A stretch of DNA of 64,000 nt, taken from Streptomyces sp. P3. GTDB taxonomy: Bacteria; Actinomycetota; Actinomycetes; Streptomycetales; Streptomycetaceae. Below the pieces are notes generated by a model, which saw only the letters and a list, made by a program, of their open reading frames with translations, was not told where the DNA came from and ran no database searches. Shown piece by piece: positions 34,343-46,800 of the stretch; within the stretch, counting starts at the first letter, position 1, and each line of letters opens with the position of its first letter. The position numbers and the translations under genes are program-made. Where the stretch lies: the NCBI RefSeq assembly GCF_003032475.1, contig NZ_CP028369.1:6386001-6450000 (forward strand), written 5' to 3'.

Positions 34343-34772
34343 GCCTCAGGGTGAGGGGCCTGGGCTGCACTCGGGCCCTCGGGGGTTCTCGGCATGGAGG
34401 GCGGGCTTCAGCGGGGTGTTGTGCGGGGTGCGGGCACGGTTGCTCCTTCCGCGTGCTTGCATGAGTGAGATCGGGTTGGACGGGGTCGACGATGCCGAGG
34501 CGGAGACGAAAGTGCCAGGCGACACACCGTTTTGTTCTGTAATGCGCGTGGTGTGGGGGGTGGCCGTGTGGGTGGGGAAGTGCTCGGTGGTGGGGTCCGA
34601 CTGCGGTGTGGGCGGCCTGTCAATGTCGTGGACGGCCGGGCAGGGGGAAGCCGTTCGTGCGGGCATGAGTCCGGCGCTGCACCCGCAGGGCTCAGGGGGC
34701 CGGATGCTGGGCTGGGCGGTGCGCGTTTAGAAGCCGTTGTCTTTCCGGATGTGATCACTGAGTTTCCGCTGC
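34343..34772. other. Gene-poor gap upstream of the NRPS
   Basis: About 430 bp of GC-rich sequence with no recognisable gene. It separates the 83-bp repeat from the transposase tail. I see no strong promoter or ribosome site for the NRPS. Confidence 0.4.
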
Positions 34773-34865
34773 TCAGGCATGGTTCCGGTGTCGTCGTGGG
34801 AGCGTTCGGGCGATCAGTTCGTCCTGGATGATGCGGAGGTGGCCGGTGGCGTCGGTGATGGGGTT
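34773..34865 (-). pseudogene. Transposase C-terminal tail, probably IS4-type
   Basis: The minus strand reads [20 protein letters not shown] then [10 protein letters not shown] and a stop. This resembles the C-terminal tails of Streptomyces IS4/IS701-like transposases, which end in 'NPITDA.G.L..I.DEL' plus an Arg-rich tail. It overlaps the first codons of the NRPS frame on the other strand. Homology to condensation domains resumes about 50 bp further at 34919, so this tail marks the break. Confidence 0.4.
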
Positions 34866-37800
34866 GCTGGAGGAGCGGGAGGCCGTTGCCCGGGTGCGGG
34901 TGGAGGAACTTCAGGTGGGCCTGGTCTCCCGTCAGATCGGTTACTGGCGGGAGGCTCTGGCAGATGCGCCGGAGGAACTGGCGCTGCCCGTGGACCGTCC
35001 GCGTCCGGCGGTGGCCTCCCACCGAAGTCTCACCGCTGAGGTGGCCGTCCCCGCCGAGGTGCATGCGCGGCTCGCCGAGCTGGCCCGGGCGGAGGGCGTC
35101 AGCCTCTTCATGGTGCTGCAGTCGGCGCTGGCGGTGCTGCTGTCGCGGCTGGGGGCGGGCACGGACGTGCCGATCGGTACCGTCGTCGCCGGCCGTACCG
35201 ATGTGGCGCTGGACGATCTGGTCGGGTTCTTCGTGAACACGCTGGTGATCCGGGCGGATCTGTCGGGGGACCCGACGTTCCGTGAGGTGCTCGACCGGAT
35301 GCGGGAGACGAGTCTGTCGGCGTTCGATCACCAGGAGGTGCCGTTCGAGAAGCTGGTGGAGGAACTGGCGCCGACGCGGTCGAGGGGGCGCCATCCGCTG
35401 TTCCAGACGGTTCTGACGCTGCAGAACAACGCGGAGGCGGCACTCGACCTGCCGGGGCTGGAGGCGAGCGCGCTGTCGGCGGGGGCACCGCCGGTGCGGT
35501 TCGATCTGGACCTGGTGCTGGGTGAGACGTTCGACGTGCAGGGTGCGCCGGCGGGTGTGCACGGGACGGTGGCCGGTGCGGCGGACCTGTTCGAGCCGGA
35601 GTCGGTCGAGCGGATCGCGGTGCACTTCCTGCGCGTGCTGGCCGCGGTGGCCGCTGACCCACAGATACGGCTGAGCGGCGTCGAGCTGCTCGACGCCGCT
35701 GAGCGTCGCCGGGTGCTGGTGGAGTGGAACGACACGGCGGTGGCGGTCGAGCCGACGACGCTGCCGGAGCTGTTCGAGGCGCAGGTGGCACGGACGCCGG
35801 ACGCGGTGGCGGTGGTCGCCGACGGCGTGGAGCTGTCGTTCGCCGACCTGGATGCGCGGGCGAACCGGCTGGCCCGGTTGCTGGCCGGGCGGGGTGTGGG
35901 CCCGGAGTCGGTGGTCGCGGTGGCGTTGGAGCGCGGGACCGACATGCTGGTCTCGCTGCTGGCGGTGATGAAGGCGGGCGGTGCGTATCTGCCGGTGGAT
36001 CCGGCGTACCCCGTCGACCGAATCGAGATCGCGCTGGCGGACGCCGCACCGGTGGCGGTGGTGACCTCGCGGACCGTGGCCGACACGATGCCGTCCGGCC
36101 TGCCGGCGGTCGTGCTGGACGAACCCGCGGTGCTTGCGGAGCTGGCGGGCCTTGCGGATACCTCACCGGGTGTGGAGGTGTTGCCTGAGCACCCGGCATA
36201 CGTCATCTTCACGTCGGGTTCGACGGGCCGTCCGAAGGGCGTGGCGGTCACGCACTCAGGCCTGGCGAACTACGTGTCGTCGGTGCCGGGCCGGGTGGGC
36301 TTCGACGCGCCCGGCGTCCGCTACGCGCTTCTTCAGGCGCAGGTCACGGACTTGGGCAACACGGTGGTGTTCGCGAGTCTGACGACGGGCGGCGTGCTGC
36401 ACGTGATCGACGAGGGCCTGGTCACGGACCCGTCGGCGGTGTCGGCCCATCTGGCGGAGCACGGGATCGACTGTGTGAAGATCGTCCCCTCGCACCTGGC
36501 AGCGCTGTCCTCGGTGGTGGGCGTCGAAGGCGTGCTGCCGACGCGCTCTCTGGTCCTCGGTGGTGAGGCGGCCTCGCCCGCGCTGGTGCGCGAGCTGGTC
36601 GAGCACGCTGGTGATCGTGGGGTGTTCAACCACTACGGCCCGACCGAGACCACGATCGGCGTGGCTACGACCCGCCTCGAGGCGGACGGCAGTCTGGTGC
36701 CGGTGGGCACGCCGGTGGCGAACACCCGCTTCTACGTCCTCGACGATGCGCTCCGGCCCGTGCCACAGGGTGTCGCGGGTGAGCTGTACGTGGCCGGGGC
36801 GCAGCTGGCGCGTGGCTATGTCCGGCGCCCCGGGCTGACGGCTGAGCGGTTCGTGGCGCATCCGTTCGAGCCGGGTGCGCGGATGTATCGCACGGGTGAC
36901 CGGGCCCGGTGGACGGCGGACGGCAAGGTGGTGTTCCTGGGCCGTGCGGACGAGCAGGTGAAGGTCCGCGGTTTCCGTGTCGAGCCCGCTGAGGTGCAGG
37001 CCGTGATCGCCGGGCACCCGCTGGTCGCGCAGACGGTGGTGGCGGCCCGGGAGGACGTCCCGGGTGACGTGCGTCTGGTCGCCTACGTCGTCCCCGTGGG
37101 CGAGGCGGGTGCGGCAGAGGCCCTGCCGAACGCGGTCCGGGAGTTCACCGCCCGACGTCTGCCGGAGCACATGGTGCCGTCGGCCGTCGTGCTGCTGGAC
37201 GCGCTGCCGCTGACCGGCAACGGCAAGCTGGACCGCAAGGCCCTGCCCGCCCCCGTGTATGCGACCGGTGCCGGCCGCGGCCCGGTCAATGCGCGTGAGG
37301 AGATCCTCTGTGCGGCCTTCGCCGAGGTCCTGGGGCTGGAGAACGTCGGTGTGGACGACGACTTCTTCCGGCTCGGCGGTCATTCGCTGTTGGCGGTGCA
37401 TCTGGTCGAGGTGTTGCGCAAGCAGGGTGTGTCGGTGTCGGTGCGGGCGCTGTTCGACACTCCGACCCCGGCCGGCCTGGCGGCGTCGGCGGGTGCGGAG
37501 GAGGTCGCCGTCCCGGCGAACCTGATCCCCGCCGACGCGCGGGAGATCACGCCGGACATGCTGCCGCTGGTCGATCTGACCGGTGAGGAAATATCCCGTA
37601 TCGCGGCGACGGTGGAAGGTGGCTGCGCGAACATCGCGGATGTCTATCCGCTGGCCCCTTTGCAGGAGGGCCTGCTCTTCCATCACCTGATGGCGGAGGG
37701 CGGCGAGGACGCCTACCTGATGCCGGTGGTCGTCGAGATGGACTCGCGGGAGCGGGTCGAGGACTTCGCGCGGGCTTTCCAGCAGGTGGTGGACCGGCAT

Positions 37801-40800
37801 GACATCCTGCGGACCTCGTTCGTGTGGGAGGGGCTGCGGGAGCCGGTGCAGGTGGTGTGGCGGCGCGCCGTCCTGCCGGTGACCGAGGTGGCCCTCGACC
37901 CCGAGGCCGCGGATCCGGTGGCCGAACTGCAGGCCGTTGTGGGTTTGTCGATGGATCTGGGCCGGGCGCCGTTGATCAGTGTGCACGCGGCCGCGCTGCC
38001 CGAGGGCGGGCGCTGGCTGGTGCTGCTGCGGTTGCACCACCTGGTGCAGGACCACACCGCGCTGGAGGTACTGCTCCATGAGGTGCGGGCGTTCCTGGCC
38101 GGGCGCGGCGGCGAGCTGCCGCAGCCGCTGCCGTTCCGCGACTTCGTCGCACAGGTGCGCGGCAGTGCGGATCGGGTCGCGCACGAACGGTACTTCGCCG
38201 AGCTGCTCGGTGACGTGACCGAGCCCACCGCGCCGTACGAGCTGGTGGACGTCCACGGTGACGGCGCCGCTGTGGAACGCGCGGTGGTGCCGCTCGCGAC
38301 CGGACTGGTCGACCGACTGCGGAGCGTGGCGCGTCGGGCCGGAACCAGCCCGGCGACGCTGATGCACGTCGCGTGGGCCCGGGTCCTCGGGGCGGTGTCG
38401 GGTCATGCGGACGTGGTGTTCGGCACGGTGCTGTTCGGTCGGATGAACGCGGGTGCGGGCGCCGATCGGGTGGCGGGAATGTACCTGAACACGCTCCCGG
38501 TGCGGCTGAAGACGGGTGAGCTGGGCGCCCTGGAGGCGGTGACGGCGACGCGCGGTCAGCTCGCCGAACTGCTGGAGCACGAGCACGCCTCCCTGGCCCT
38601 GGCCCAGCAGGCCAGCGGCCTTCCGGGCAACACCCCGGTCTTCACCTCGCTGCTCAACTACCGCCACAACACCGGTGCGGAGGCCGAACAGCAGGGTGAC
38701 ACCGTGCCCGAGGGCATGCGGGTGCTGTCCTCGAGCGAGCGCACCAACTACCCGCTCACCGTCTCCGTCGACGACAACGGCGACACGATGGCGCTCGTGG
38801 TCGACGCGGTCGCGCCGATCGCTCCGGAGTCCGTCGGCCTGCTGGTGCGGACGGCCGTCGAGGGCCTGGTTCCCCTGGTCGAGACGGCACTGGACGGCGC
38901 GCCGGACGAGGCACTCCGAGACGTCCCCGTGCTGGCCACCGAGGAACTGCACCGGATCCTGACGGAGTGGAACGACGCCGGAGCCGAGTCTCCGGGAACC
39001 ACTCTGCCGGCCCTGTTCGAGGCGCAGGCGGCACAGACTCCCGATGCGGTGGCGATCGTCGCCGATGGCGAGCGGGTCTCGTACGCGGAGTTGGAAGCGC
39101 GGGCGAACCGGCTCGCACGGTCGCTGGTTTCGCGCGGTGTGGGTGCGGAGTCGGTGGTGGGCGTCTGCCTGGAGCGCGGCGTCGAGTTGATCGTGGCGCT
39201 GTTGGCGGTGGTGAAGGCAGGCGGTGCGTATCTGCCGATCGATCCGGCGTATCCGGCGGACCGGGTGGCGTTCACGATCGACGATGCCAAGGCCGCGCTG
39301 GTGCTGACCGAACAGGGGGCGGCGGACCGGTTGTCGGGGTTGGGGGTCGACGTCGTGGCCCTCGACGACCCGGCGGTGGCAGAGGAGTTGGCGCTCCTGA
39401 GCGCCGGCGTGCTGTCCACGGACGAGCGCGGGGACTTGGCACCGGACCAGCCGGCGTACGTGATCTACACCTCGGGTTCGACGGGACGTCCCAAGGGTGT
39501 GGTGGTGACACACCGGAACGTGACGGACCTGTTCGCCCGGACGCAGGGCCTGTTCGGGTTCGGCCCCGCGGACGTGTGGAGCTGGTTCCACTCCTTCGCG
39601 TTCGACTTCTCGGTGTGGGAGTTGTGGGGCGCGCTGCTGCACGGCGGTCGGGTGGCCGTCGTGTCGTACGAGGTGTCGCGTTCGCCGGAGGACTTCGTGG
39701 CGCTGGTGGAACGCGAGGGCGTGACGATGCTGAGCCAGACTCCGTCGGCGTTCTACCAGTTCATGGGAGCCGAGGAGCGGCGGCCGGAGGCGGTGCGGTC
39801 CTTGCGTGCCGTGGTGTTCGGCGGTGAGGCGCTGGATCCGGTGCGGCTGGCCGGGTGGTGGGAGCGCCATGGTGCGGATGGTCCGCGGTTGGTGAACATG
39901 TACGGCATCACCGAGACCACGGTGCACGTGACGTTCCAGGAGCTGGCGGCCGGGGACGCCGCGGGCAGTGTGGTCGGCCGCGGCATTCCCGGGCTGGGCG
40001 TGTTCGTGCTGGACGAGCGGTTGCGTCCGGTGCCGGTGGGAGTCGGCGGTGAGGTGTATGTGACCGGTGGTCAGCTGGCGCGCGGCTACCTCGGGCGCGC
40101 GGGACTGTCGGCGGAGCGCTTCGTGGCGTCGCCGTTCGGTGCGGCGGGTGAACGGATGTACCGGACCGGTGACCGGGCGCGGTGGGGTGCGGACGGTCTG
40201 CTGGAATACCTGGGACGTGCGGACGAGCAGGTGAAGGTCCGCGGCTTCCGGATCGAGCCGGGCGAGATCGGTTCGGTGGTGGCCGAGCATCCCGGGGTGG
40301 CGCAGGCGGCGGTCGTCGCGCGCCAGGACGCCGGTGACACCCGGCTGGTGGCCTACGTGGTGCCTGCCGATGGTCATGACGGCGACGAACTCCCCTCCAT
40401 CACCCACGAGTTCCTGACCGCACGGCTGCCGGAGCACATGGTCCCCTCCGCGATCGTGGTCCTCGACGGACTCCCGTTGACGATCAACGGAAAGCTGGAC
40501 CGCAAGGCCCTGCCCGCCCCGGAGTACACGGCAAGTGCGGGGCGCGGACCGGCGAACGCCCGCGAAGAGGTTCTCTGCGCCGCCTTCGCCGAGGTACTGG
40601 GCCTGGAGAGCGTCGGGGTCGAGGACAACTTCTTCCAGTTGGGCGGCCATTCGCTGCTCGCGGTGCGTCTGGTGGAGGTGCTGCGCGGGCATGGTGTGTC
40701 GGTGTCGGTGCGGGCGTTCTTCCAGTCCCCGACGCCGGCCGGCCTGGCGGCGTCGACGGGCGCGACGCAGGTGGAGGTGCCGGCGAACCTGATCCCCGCG

Positions 40801-43800
40801 GACGCCGTGGAGATCACCCCGGAGATGCTGCCCCTGGTGGAGCTGACCGCTGACGAGATCGCCGGAGTCGTCGCGACGGTCCAGGGCGGTGCGGCGAACG
40901 TGGCGGACGTCTATCCGTTGGCACCGCTGCAGCAGGGCCTGTGGTTCCACCACCTCATGGCCGAGGGCGGTGTGGATGCGTATGTGCTGCCCACGGTGCT
41001 GGAGTTCGCGTCGCGGACGCGTCTGGACGCGTTCGTCGAGGCGCTGCAACGGGTCGTGGACCGGCATGACATCTTCCGCACCTCGATCGTGTGGAAGGGG
41101 CTGGTCGAGCCGGTGCAGGTGGTGTGGCGCAAGGCCGTGCTGCCGGTTGCGGAGGTGGCGCTGGATCCGCAGGCCGGGGACCAGGTCGAGCAGTTGCTGG
41201 CCCTCGCCGGCCTGTCGGTGGACCTGGGCCGTGCGCCGTTGATCGACATACATGTGGCGGCGGTGCCGGAGGGCGACAGCTGGCTGGCGCTGATGCGCGT
41301 GCATCACATCGTGCAGGACCACACGGCGGTCGAGGTGCTGCTGAGAGAGGTGGAGGCGTTCCTGACGGGGCGTGGTGACACGCTGCCGGAGCCACTGCCG
41401 TTCCGTACCTTCGTCGCGCAGGCGCGTGGTGGCGTGGCGCAGGCGGAGCACGAGCGGTACTTCGCCGACCTGCTGGACGACGTGGAGGAGCCGACCGCGC
41501 CGTTCGGGCTGGTGGACGTGCGCGGTGACGGCGCGGCCGCGGTGCGTCGGATGGTGCCGTTCCCGCCGGAGCTGCACGAGCGCCTGCGTGAGGTCTCGCG
41601 TCGCCTGGGGACGAGCGCGGCGACGGTGCTGCATGTGGCGTGGGCGCGCGTGCTGGCTGCGGTCAGCAGTCGTGACGACGTCGTTTTCGGCACGGTGCTG
41701 TTCGGCCGGATGAACTCGGGCGAGGGTTCGGCGCAGGTGCTCGGACCGTTCATCAACACCTTGCCGGTGCGGGTGCGCACGGGTGAGCTGAGCGTGCTGG
41801 GCGCGGTCACGGGCATGCGTGCCCAGCTGGCTGACCTGCTGGAGCACGAGCACGCGTCGTTGGCGCTGGCCCAGCAGGCCAGCGGAGTCGCGGGCGACAC
41901 ACCACTGTTCACCTCGTTCCTCAACTACCGCCACAACACGGCTCCGAGTGCCGCGCGGGCATCGGCCGACGGCTTGGCCGGCATACGGCAGGTGTACGCG
42001 CGGGAGCGCACCAACTATCCGTTGAGCGTCTCGGTCAACGACACCGGCGAGTCGATCGCGCTGGACGTGGACGCGGTGGCCCCGGTCGACCCCGAGGCGG
42101 TGGGCGTGCTGCTGCGCACGGCCACCGAGCAACTGGTCGGCGCGCTGGAGACGGCGCTGGCCACAGGCGCGGACCAGCGGCTGAACACGCTCCCGGTGCT
42201 GGCCGAGGAGGAGCTGCGCCGGGTCCTCACCGAGTGGAACGACACGGCGACCGAGGTGTCCCCGGTGCCCGTGGTCGGGCAGTTCGAGCAGTGGGCGGCG
42301 CGGACCCCCGACGCGGTGGCGGTCGTCGCCGACGGCGAGGAGGTGTCGTACGCCGAGCTGGATGCCCGGGCGAACCGGCTGGCGCACCGGTTGGCGGGCC
42401 GCGGGGTCGGCCCGGAGTCGGTGGTCGCCCTGGCCCTGGAGCGGGGCGTGGACCTGGTCGTCGCGGTGCTGGCGGTGCTGAAGTCGGGTGCCGCCCACCT
42501 GCCGGTGGACCCGGAGTACCCGGCCGAGCGGATCGCCTTCATGCTCGAGGACGCGTGTCCCGCGCTGGTGCTGGCCTCGGCGGCCACGGCCGAAGTGGTC
42601 GAACGGGCGGGGACGCCGGTGCTGCTGGTGGACTCCGCGGAGGTACTCCGGGAGCCGGCCGCCCCGGCCGAGCGGCCCGCGGCGCTGCCCGGGCAGCTGG
42701 CGTACGTGATCTACACCTCGGGGTCGACGGGTCGGCCGAAGGGTGTGGGTGTTCCGCTGGCGGCGTTCGCGAACACGGTGGCGGCGCTGGCCCGCTTCGG
42801 GGCCGGTCCGGGCTCGCGGGTGGCGCAGTTCGCCTCGGTGAGCTTCGACAACTTCTGCCTGGAATGGTCGCTGGCCCTCACATACGGGGCGACGTTGGTC
42901 GTGGTCCCGCCGAACCGGCGTCTGGGCGCCGAGCTGGCCGGCTTCTTCACCGAGGCCGGGGTGACACACGCGACCCTGCCGCCTGCGGTGCTGGCGGCTC
43001 TGGAGGAGGGCTCGATCGGCGCCGAGGTGGTGCTGGAGGTCGGCGGCGAGGCCTGCCCGCCGGAGCTGGTCGAGCGCTGGGCCGCCGGGCGGCGGCTGTT
43101 CAACACCTACGGCCCGACCGAGACGACCGTGGACGCGCTCAGCTGGCAGGCGCGGCCCGGGGTGACGGACGTACCGATCGGCGCGCCGATCGCGAACACC
43201 CGGGCGTACGTGCTGGACGGCGCGCTGTCGCCGGTCCCGTCGGGCGCGGCCGGTGAGCTCTACCTGGCGGGCGCGGGTCTGGCACGCGGTTACCTGGGGC
43301 GTGCGGGTCTGACGGCGGAGCGGTTCGTCGCCGATCCGTTCGGCGGGGCGGGCGAGCGCCTGTACCGCACGGGCGACCTGGTGCGCCGGAACGCCCGGGG
43401 TGAGATGGAGTACCTCGGCCGGGCCGACGACCAGGTGAAGGTCCGTGGCTTCCGGATCGAGCTGGGCGAGGTCCGGGCCGCGGTGGCCGCGCACCCGCAG
43501 GTCCTTCAGGCGGCCGTGGTCGTCCGGGGGGAGGAGGTCGGTGACGCGCTCCTGGTGGCCTACGTGGTCGCCGCCCAGGGCACGGTCGGACTGCCCGCCT
43601 CGGTCCGCGACTTCGTCGCCGAGCGGCTGCCCGGGTACATGGTGCCGTCCGCCGTGGTGGTGCTGGACGCGCTGCCGCTGACGGTGAACGGCAAGCTCGA
43701 CCACAGGGCCCTGCCCGCCCCGCAGTACGCGGCCGGCACGGGCCGTGGCCCTGCCACCCTCCAGGAGGAGCTGCTGTGCGGCGTGTTCGCACAGGTGCTG

Positions 43801-46800
43801 GGCCTGCCCGAGGTCGGCGTGGACGACGACTTCTTCGCCCTCGGCGGCCACTCCCTGCTCGCCACCCGGCTGATGAGCCGGATCCGCACCGTCCTCGGGG
43901 TCGAGGTGCCACTGCGCACGTTGTTCGACGCCCCGACCGTGGCCGGCCTGGCCGCCCGCCTGGGCGACGCCGGGACGGCGCGGACGGCGCTGACGGCAGG
44001 GGAGCGGCCGGAGCGGGTGCCGCTGTCGTACGGCCAGCGCCGCGTGTGGTTCCTGGGGCAGCTGGAGGGCCCGAGCGCGACCTACAACGTGCCGGTCGCC
44101 CTGCGGCTGGTCGGCCGGCTGGAGGAGGAGGCACTAAACGCGGCCCTGCTGGACGTGATCGGCCGGCACGAGGTGCTGCGCACGGTCTTCCCGGTCGTGG
44201 ACGACGAGCCCTACCAGCGGGTCCTCCCGGCGGAGGGGCCGGCCTGGCGGCTGTCGGTGGCAGAGGTGGCCGCGGAGGAGCTGGAACCTGCGATCGCCGA
44301 GGCGGCGGCGCACCTCTTCGACCTGGCGTCGGAACTGCCGATCAGGGCGTCGCTGTTCCGGACCGCTCCCGAGGAGCACGTCCTGGTGGTGACGATCCAC
44401 CACATCGCCAGTGACGGCTGGTCGACGGGCGTGCTGGCCCGCGACCTCTCGGTGGCCTACGCGGCGCGCACGGCCGGCCGTGCGCCGCAGTGGCAGCCGC
44501 TGCCCGTCCAGTACGCCGACTACGCGCTGTGGCAGCGCGGCCTGCTGGGCGACGAGCACGATCCGGAGAGCATGATCTCCCGCCAGGCCGACTACTGGCG
44601 CGGCGCGCTGGCGGGGGCGCCGGAGAAACTCGACCTGTCCTTCGACCGCCCGCGTCCCGCCGTGCCCTCGCACCGCGGTCACCAGGTGCCGGTCGCGGTG
44701 CCGGCGGAGGTCCACGCCCGGCTGGTGGAACTGGCGCGGGCCGAGGGCGTGACGGTGTTCATGGTGCTGCAGGGCGCCCTGGCGGTGTTGTTGTCGCGCC
44801 TGGGCGCCGGCACGGACATCCCGATCGGCTCGCCCCACGCCGGCCGCACCGACGACGCACTCAGCGACCTGGTCGGTTTCTTCCTCAACACCCTGGTGGT
44901 GCGCACCGACCTGTCGGGCGACCCGACCTTCCGTCAGGTGCTGGGCCGAGTGCGCGAGCGCAGCCTGGAGGCGTTCACGCACCAGGACGTGCCGTTCGAG
45001 CGGCTGGTGGAGGAGCTGGCCCCGAACCGCTCGATGGCCCACCACGCCCTGTTCCAGGTGATGCTCACCCTGCAGAACACCGAGCAGGCGGTGCTGGAAC
45101 TGCCCGGCCTGCGGGTCGAGCAGCGCCGGGCCGGACGGACGCCGGCCCGGTTCGACCTCGATGTCATCGTGTCCGAGTCGTTCGACGAGCAGGGCGCACC
45201 GGCGGGCGTGCGGGGTTCGGTGACCGCGGCGGCGGACCTGCTCGACGAGGCCTCCGCCGAGCGCCTGGTGGCCCGGCTCGTGCACGTGCTGGACGTCCTC
45301 ACGGGCGACCCGCAGATCCGGCTGAGCACCGTGGACGTGCTGGACGCGGCCGAGCGCGGGCGGCTGCTGGAGGAGTGGAACGCCACCGCTGCCGACGTGC
45401 CCTCGGGAACAGTGGCGGAGCTGTTCGCCGCGCAGGTGGCACGCGATCCGGCCGCGGTGGCGGTGGTGGCCGCCGACGACGAGGAGGTGACCTACGCCGA
45501 ACTGGACGCACGGGCGAACAGCCTGGCCCGGTACCTGGTCGGCCGGGGTGTGGGCGCGGAGTCGATCGTCGGGGTCTGCCTGGAGCGCGGCGTCGACCTG
45601 ATGGTGGCCCTCCTCGCCGTCGCGAAGGCGGGCGGCGCCTACCTGCCGATCGACCCTGCCTACCCGGTGGACCGCATCGCGTACATGCTGGAGGACGCCG
45701 AGCCCGCCGTGGTACTGGCTTCCTCGGGCACGGCTCCGGTCGTGCCCGGCTCCGCGGTGCTGGTGGACGCCCCGGAGACGACGGCGGCGGACGGCGGCGC
45801 CCTGGCCGCCCCGTCGGTCCGGTTGGAGAACCCGGCCTACGTGATCTACACCTCGGGCTCGACCGGGCGTCCCAAGGGCGTGCTGGTCTCCCACACGGGT
45901 GTCGCGAGCCTGGTGGCGGGCCACGTCCGCCGGCTGGGGGTCGGCGCCGGGTCGCGGGTGGGGCAGTTCGCCTCGCCGGGCTTCGACACCTTCGGTTGGG
46001 AGTGGCTGATGGCCCTGCTGACCGGCGCGACCCTGGTGGTGATCCCGCAGGAGCGCCGACTGGGCGAGGCCCTGCCGCAGTTCCTCGCCGCGGAGCGGGT
46101 CACGCATGTGACGCTGCCGCCGGCCGTGCTGGCCACCCTGGACGAGCAGTCGATCGGCGCGGACACGGTCCTGGTGACCGCCGGTGAGGCCTGCCCGCCC
46201 GACGTGATGGCCCGCTGGGCGCGCGGCCACCGGCTGTTCAACTCCTACGGCCCGACCGAGACCACGGTCGACGCGACGCTGTGGCGCTGCGACCCGCAGG
46301 CCGGGGAGGTCGCGATCGGCGCGCCGGTCGTCAACACCCGTGTCTTCGTCCTGGACGAGTTCCTCGCCCCGGTGCCGGTCGGCGTGCCCGGCGAGCTGTA
46401 CGTCGCCGGCATCGGCCTGGCGCGCGGCTACCTGGGCCGCCCCGGCCTGACGGCGGAACGCTTCGTCGCCAACCCCTTCGGCGGCCCCGGCGAGCGGTTC
46501 TACCGCACGGGCGACCGGGCCCGCTGGACGGCCGACGGGCAGTTGGTGTTCGCCGGCCGCACGGACGACCAGGTGAAGATCCGCGGCTTCCGTATCGAAC
46601 CGGGCGAGATCGAGAACGTCATCGCCTCGCACCCGCAGGTCGCCCAGGCCGCCGTCGTCGTGCGCGAGGACACGCCCGCAGAGAAGCGCCTGGTCGCCTA
46701 CGTGGTCGCCGACGGCGCGCCCGCCGACCTTCCCGGGCTGGTCACCCGTCTGGCCGCCGAGCGGCTGCCGGAGTACATGGTGCCGTCGGCGGTCGTGCTC

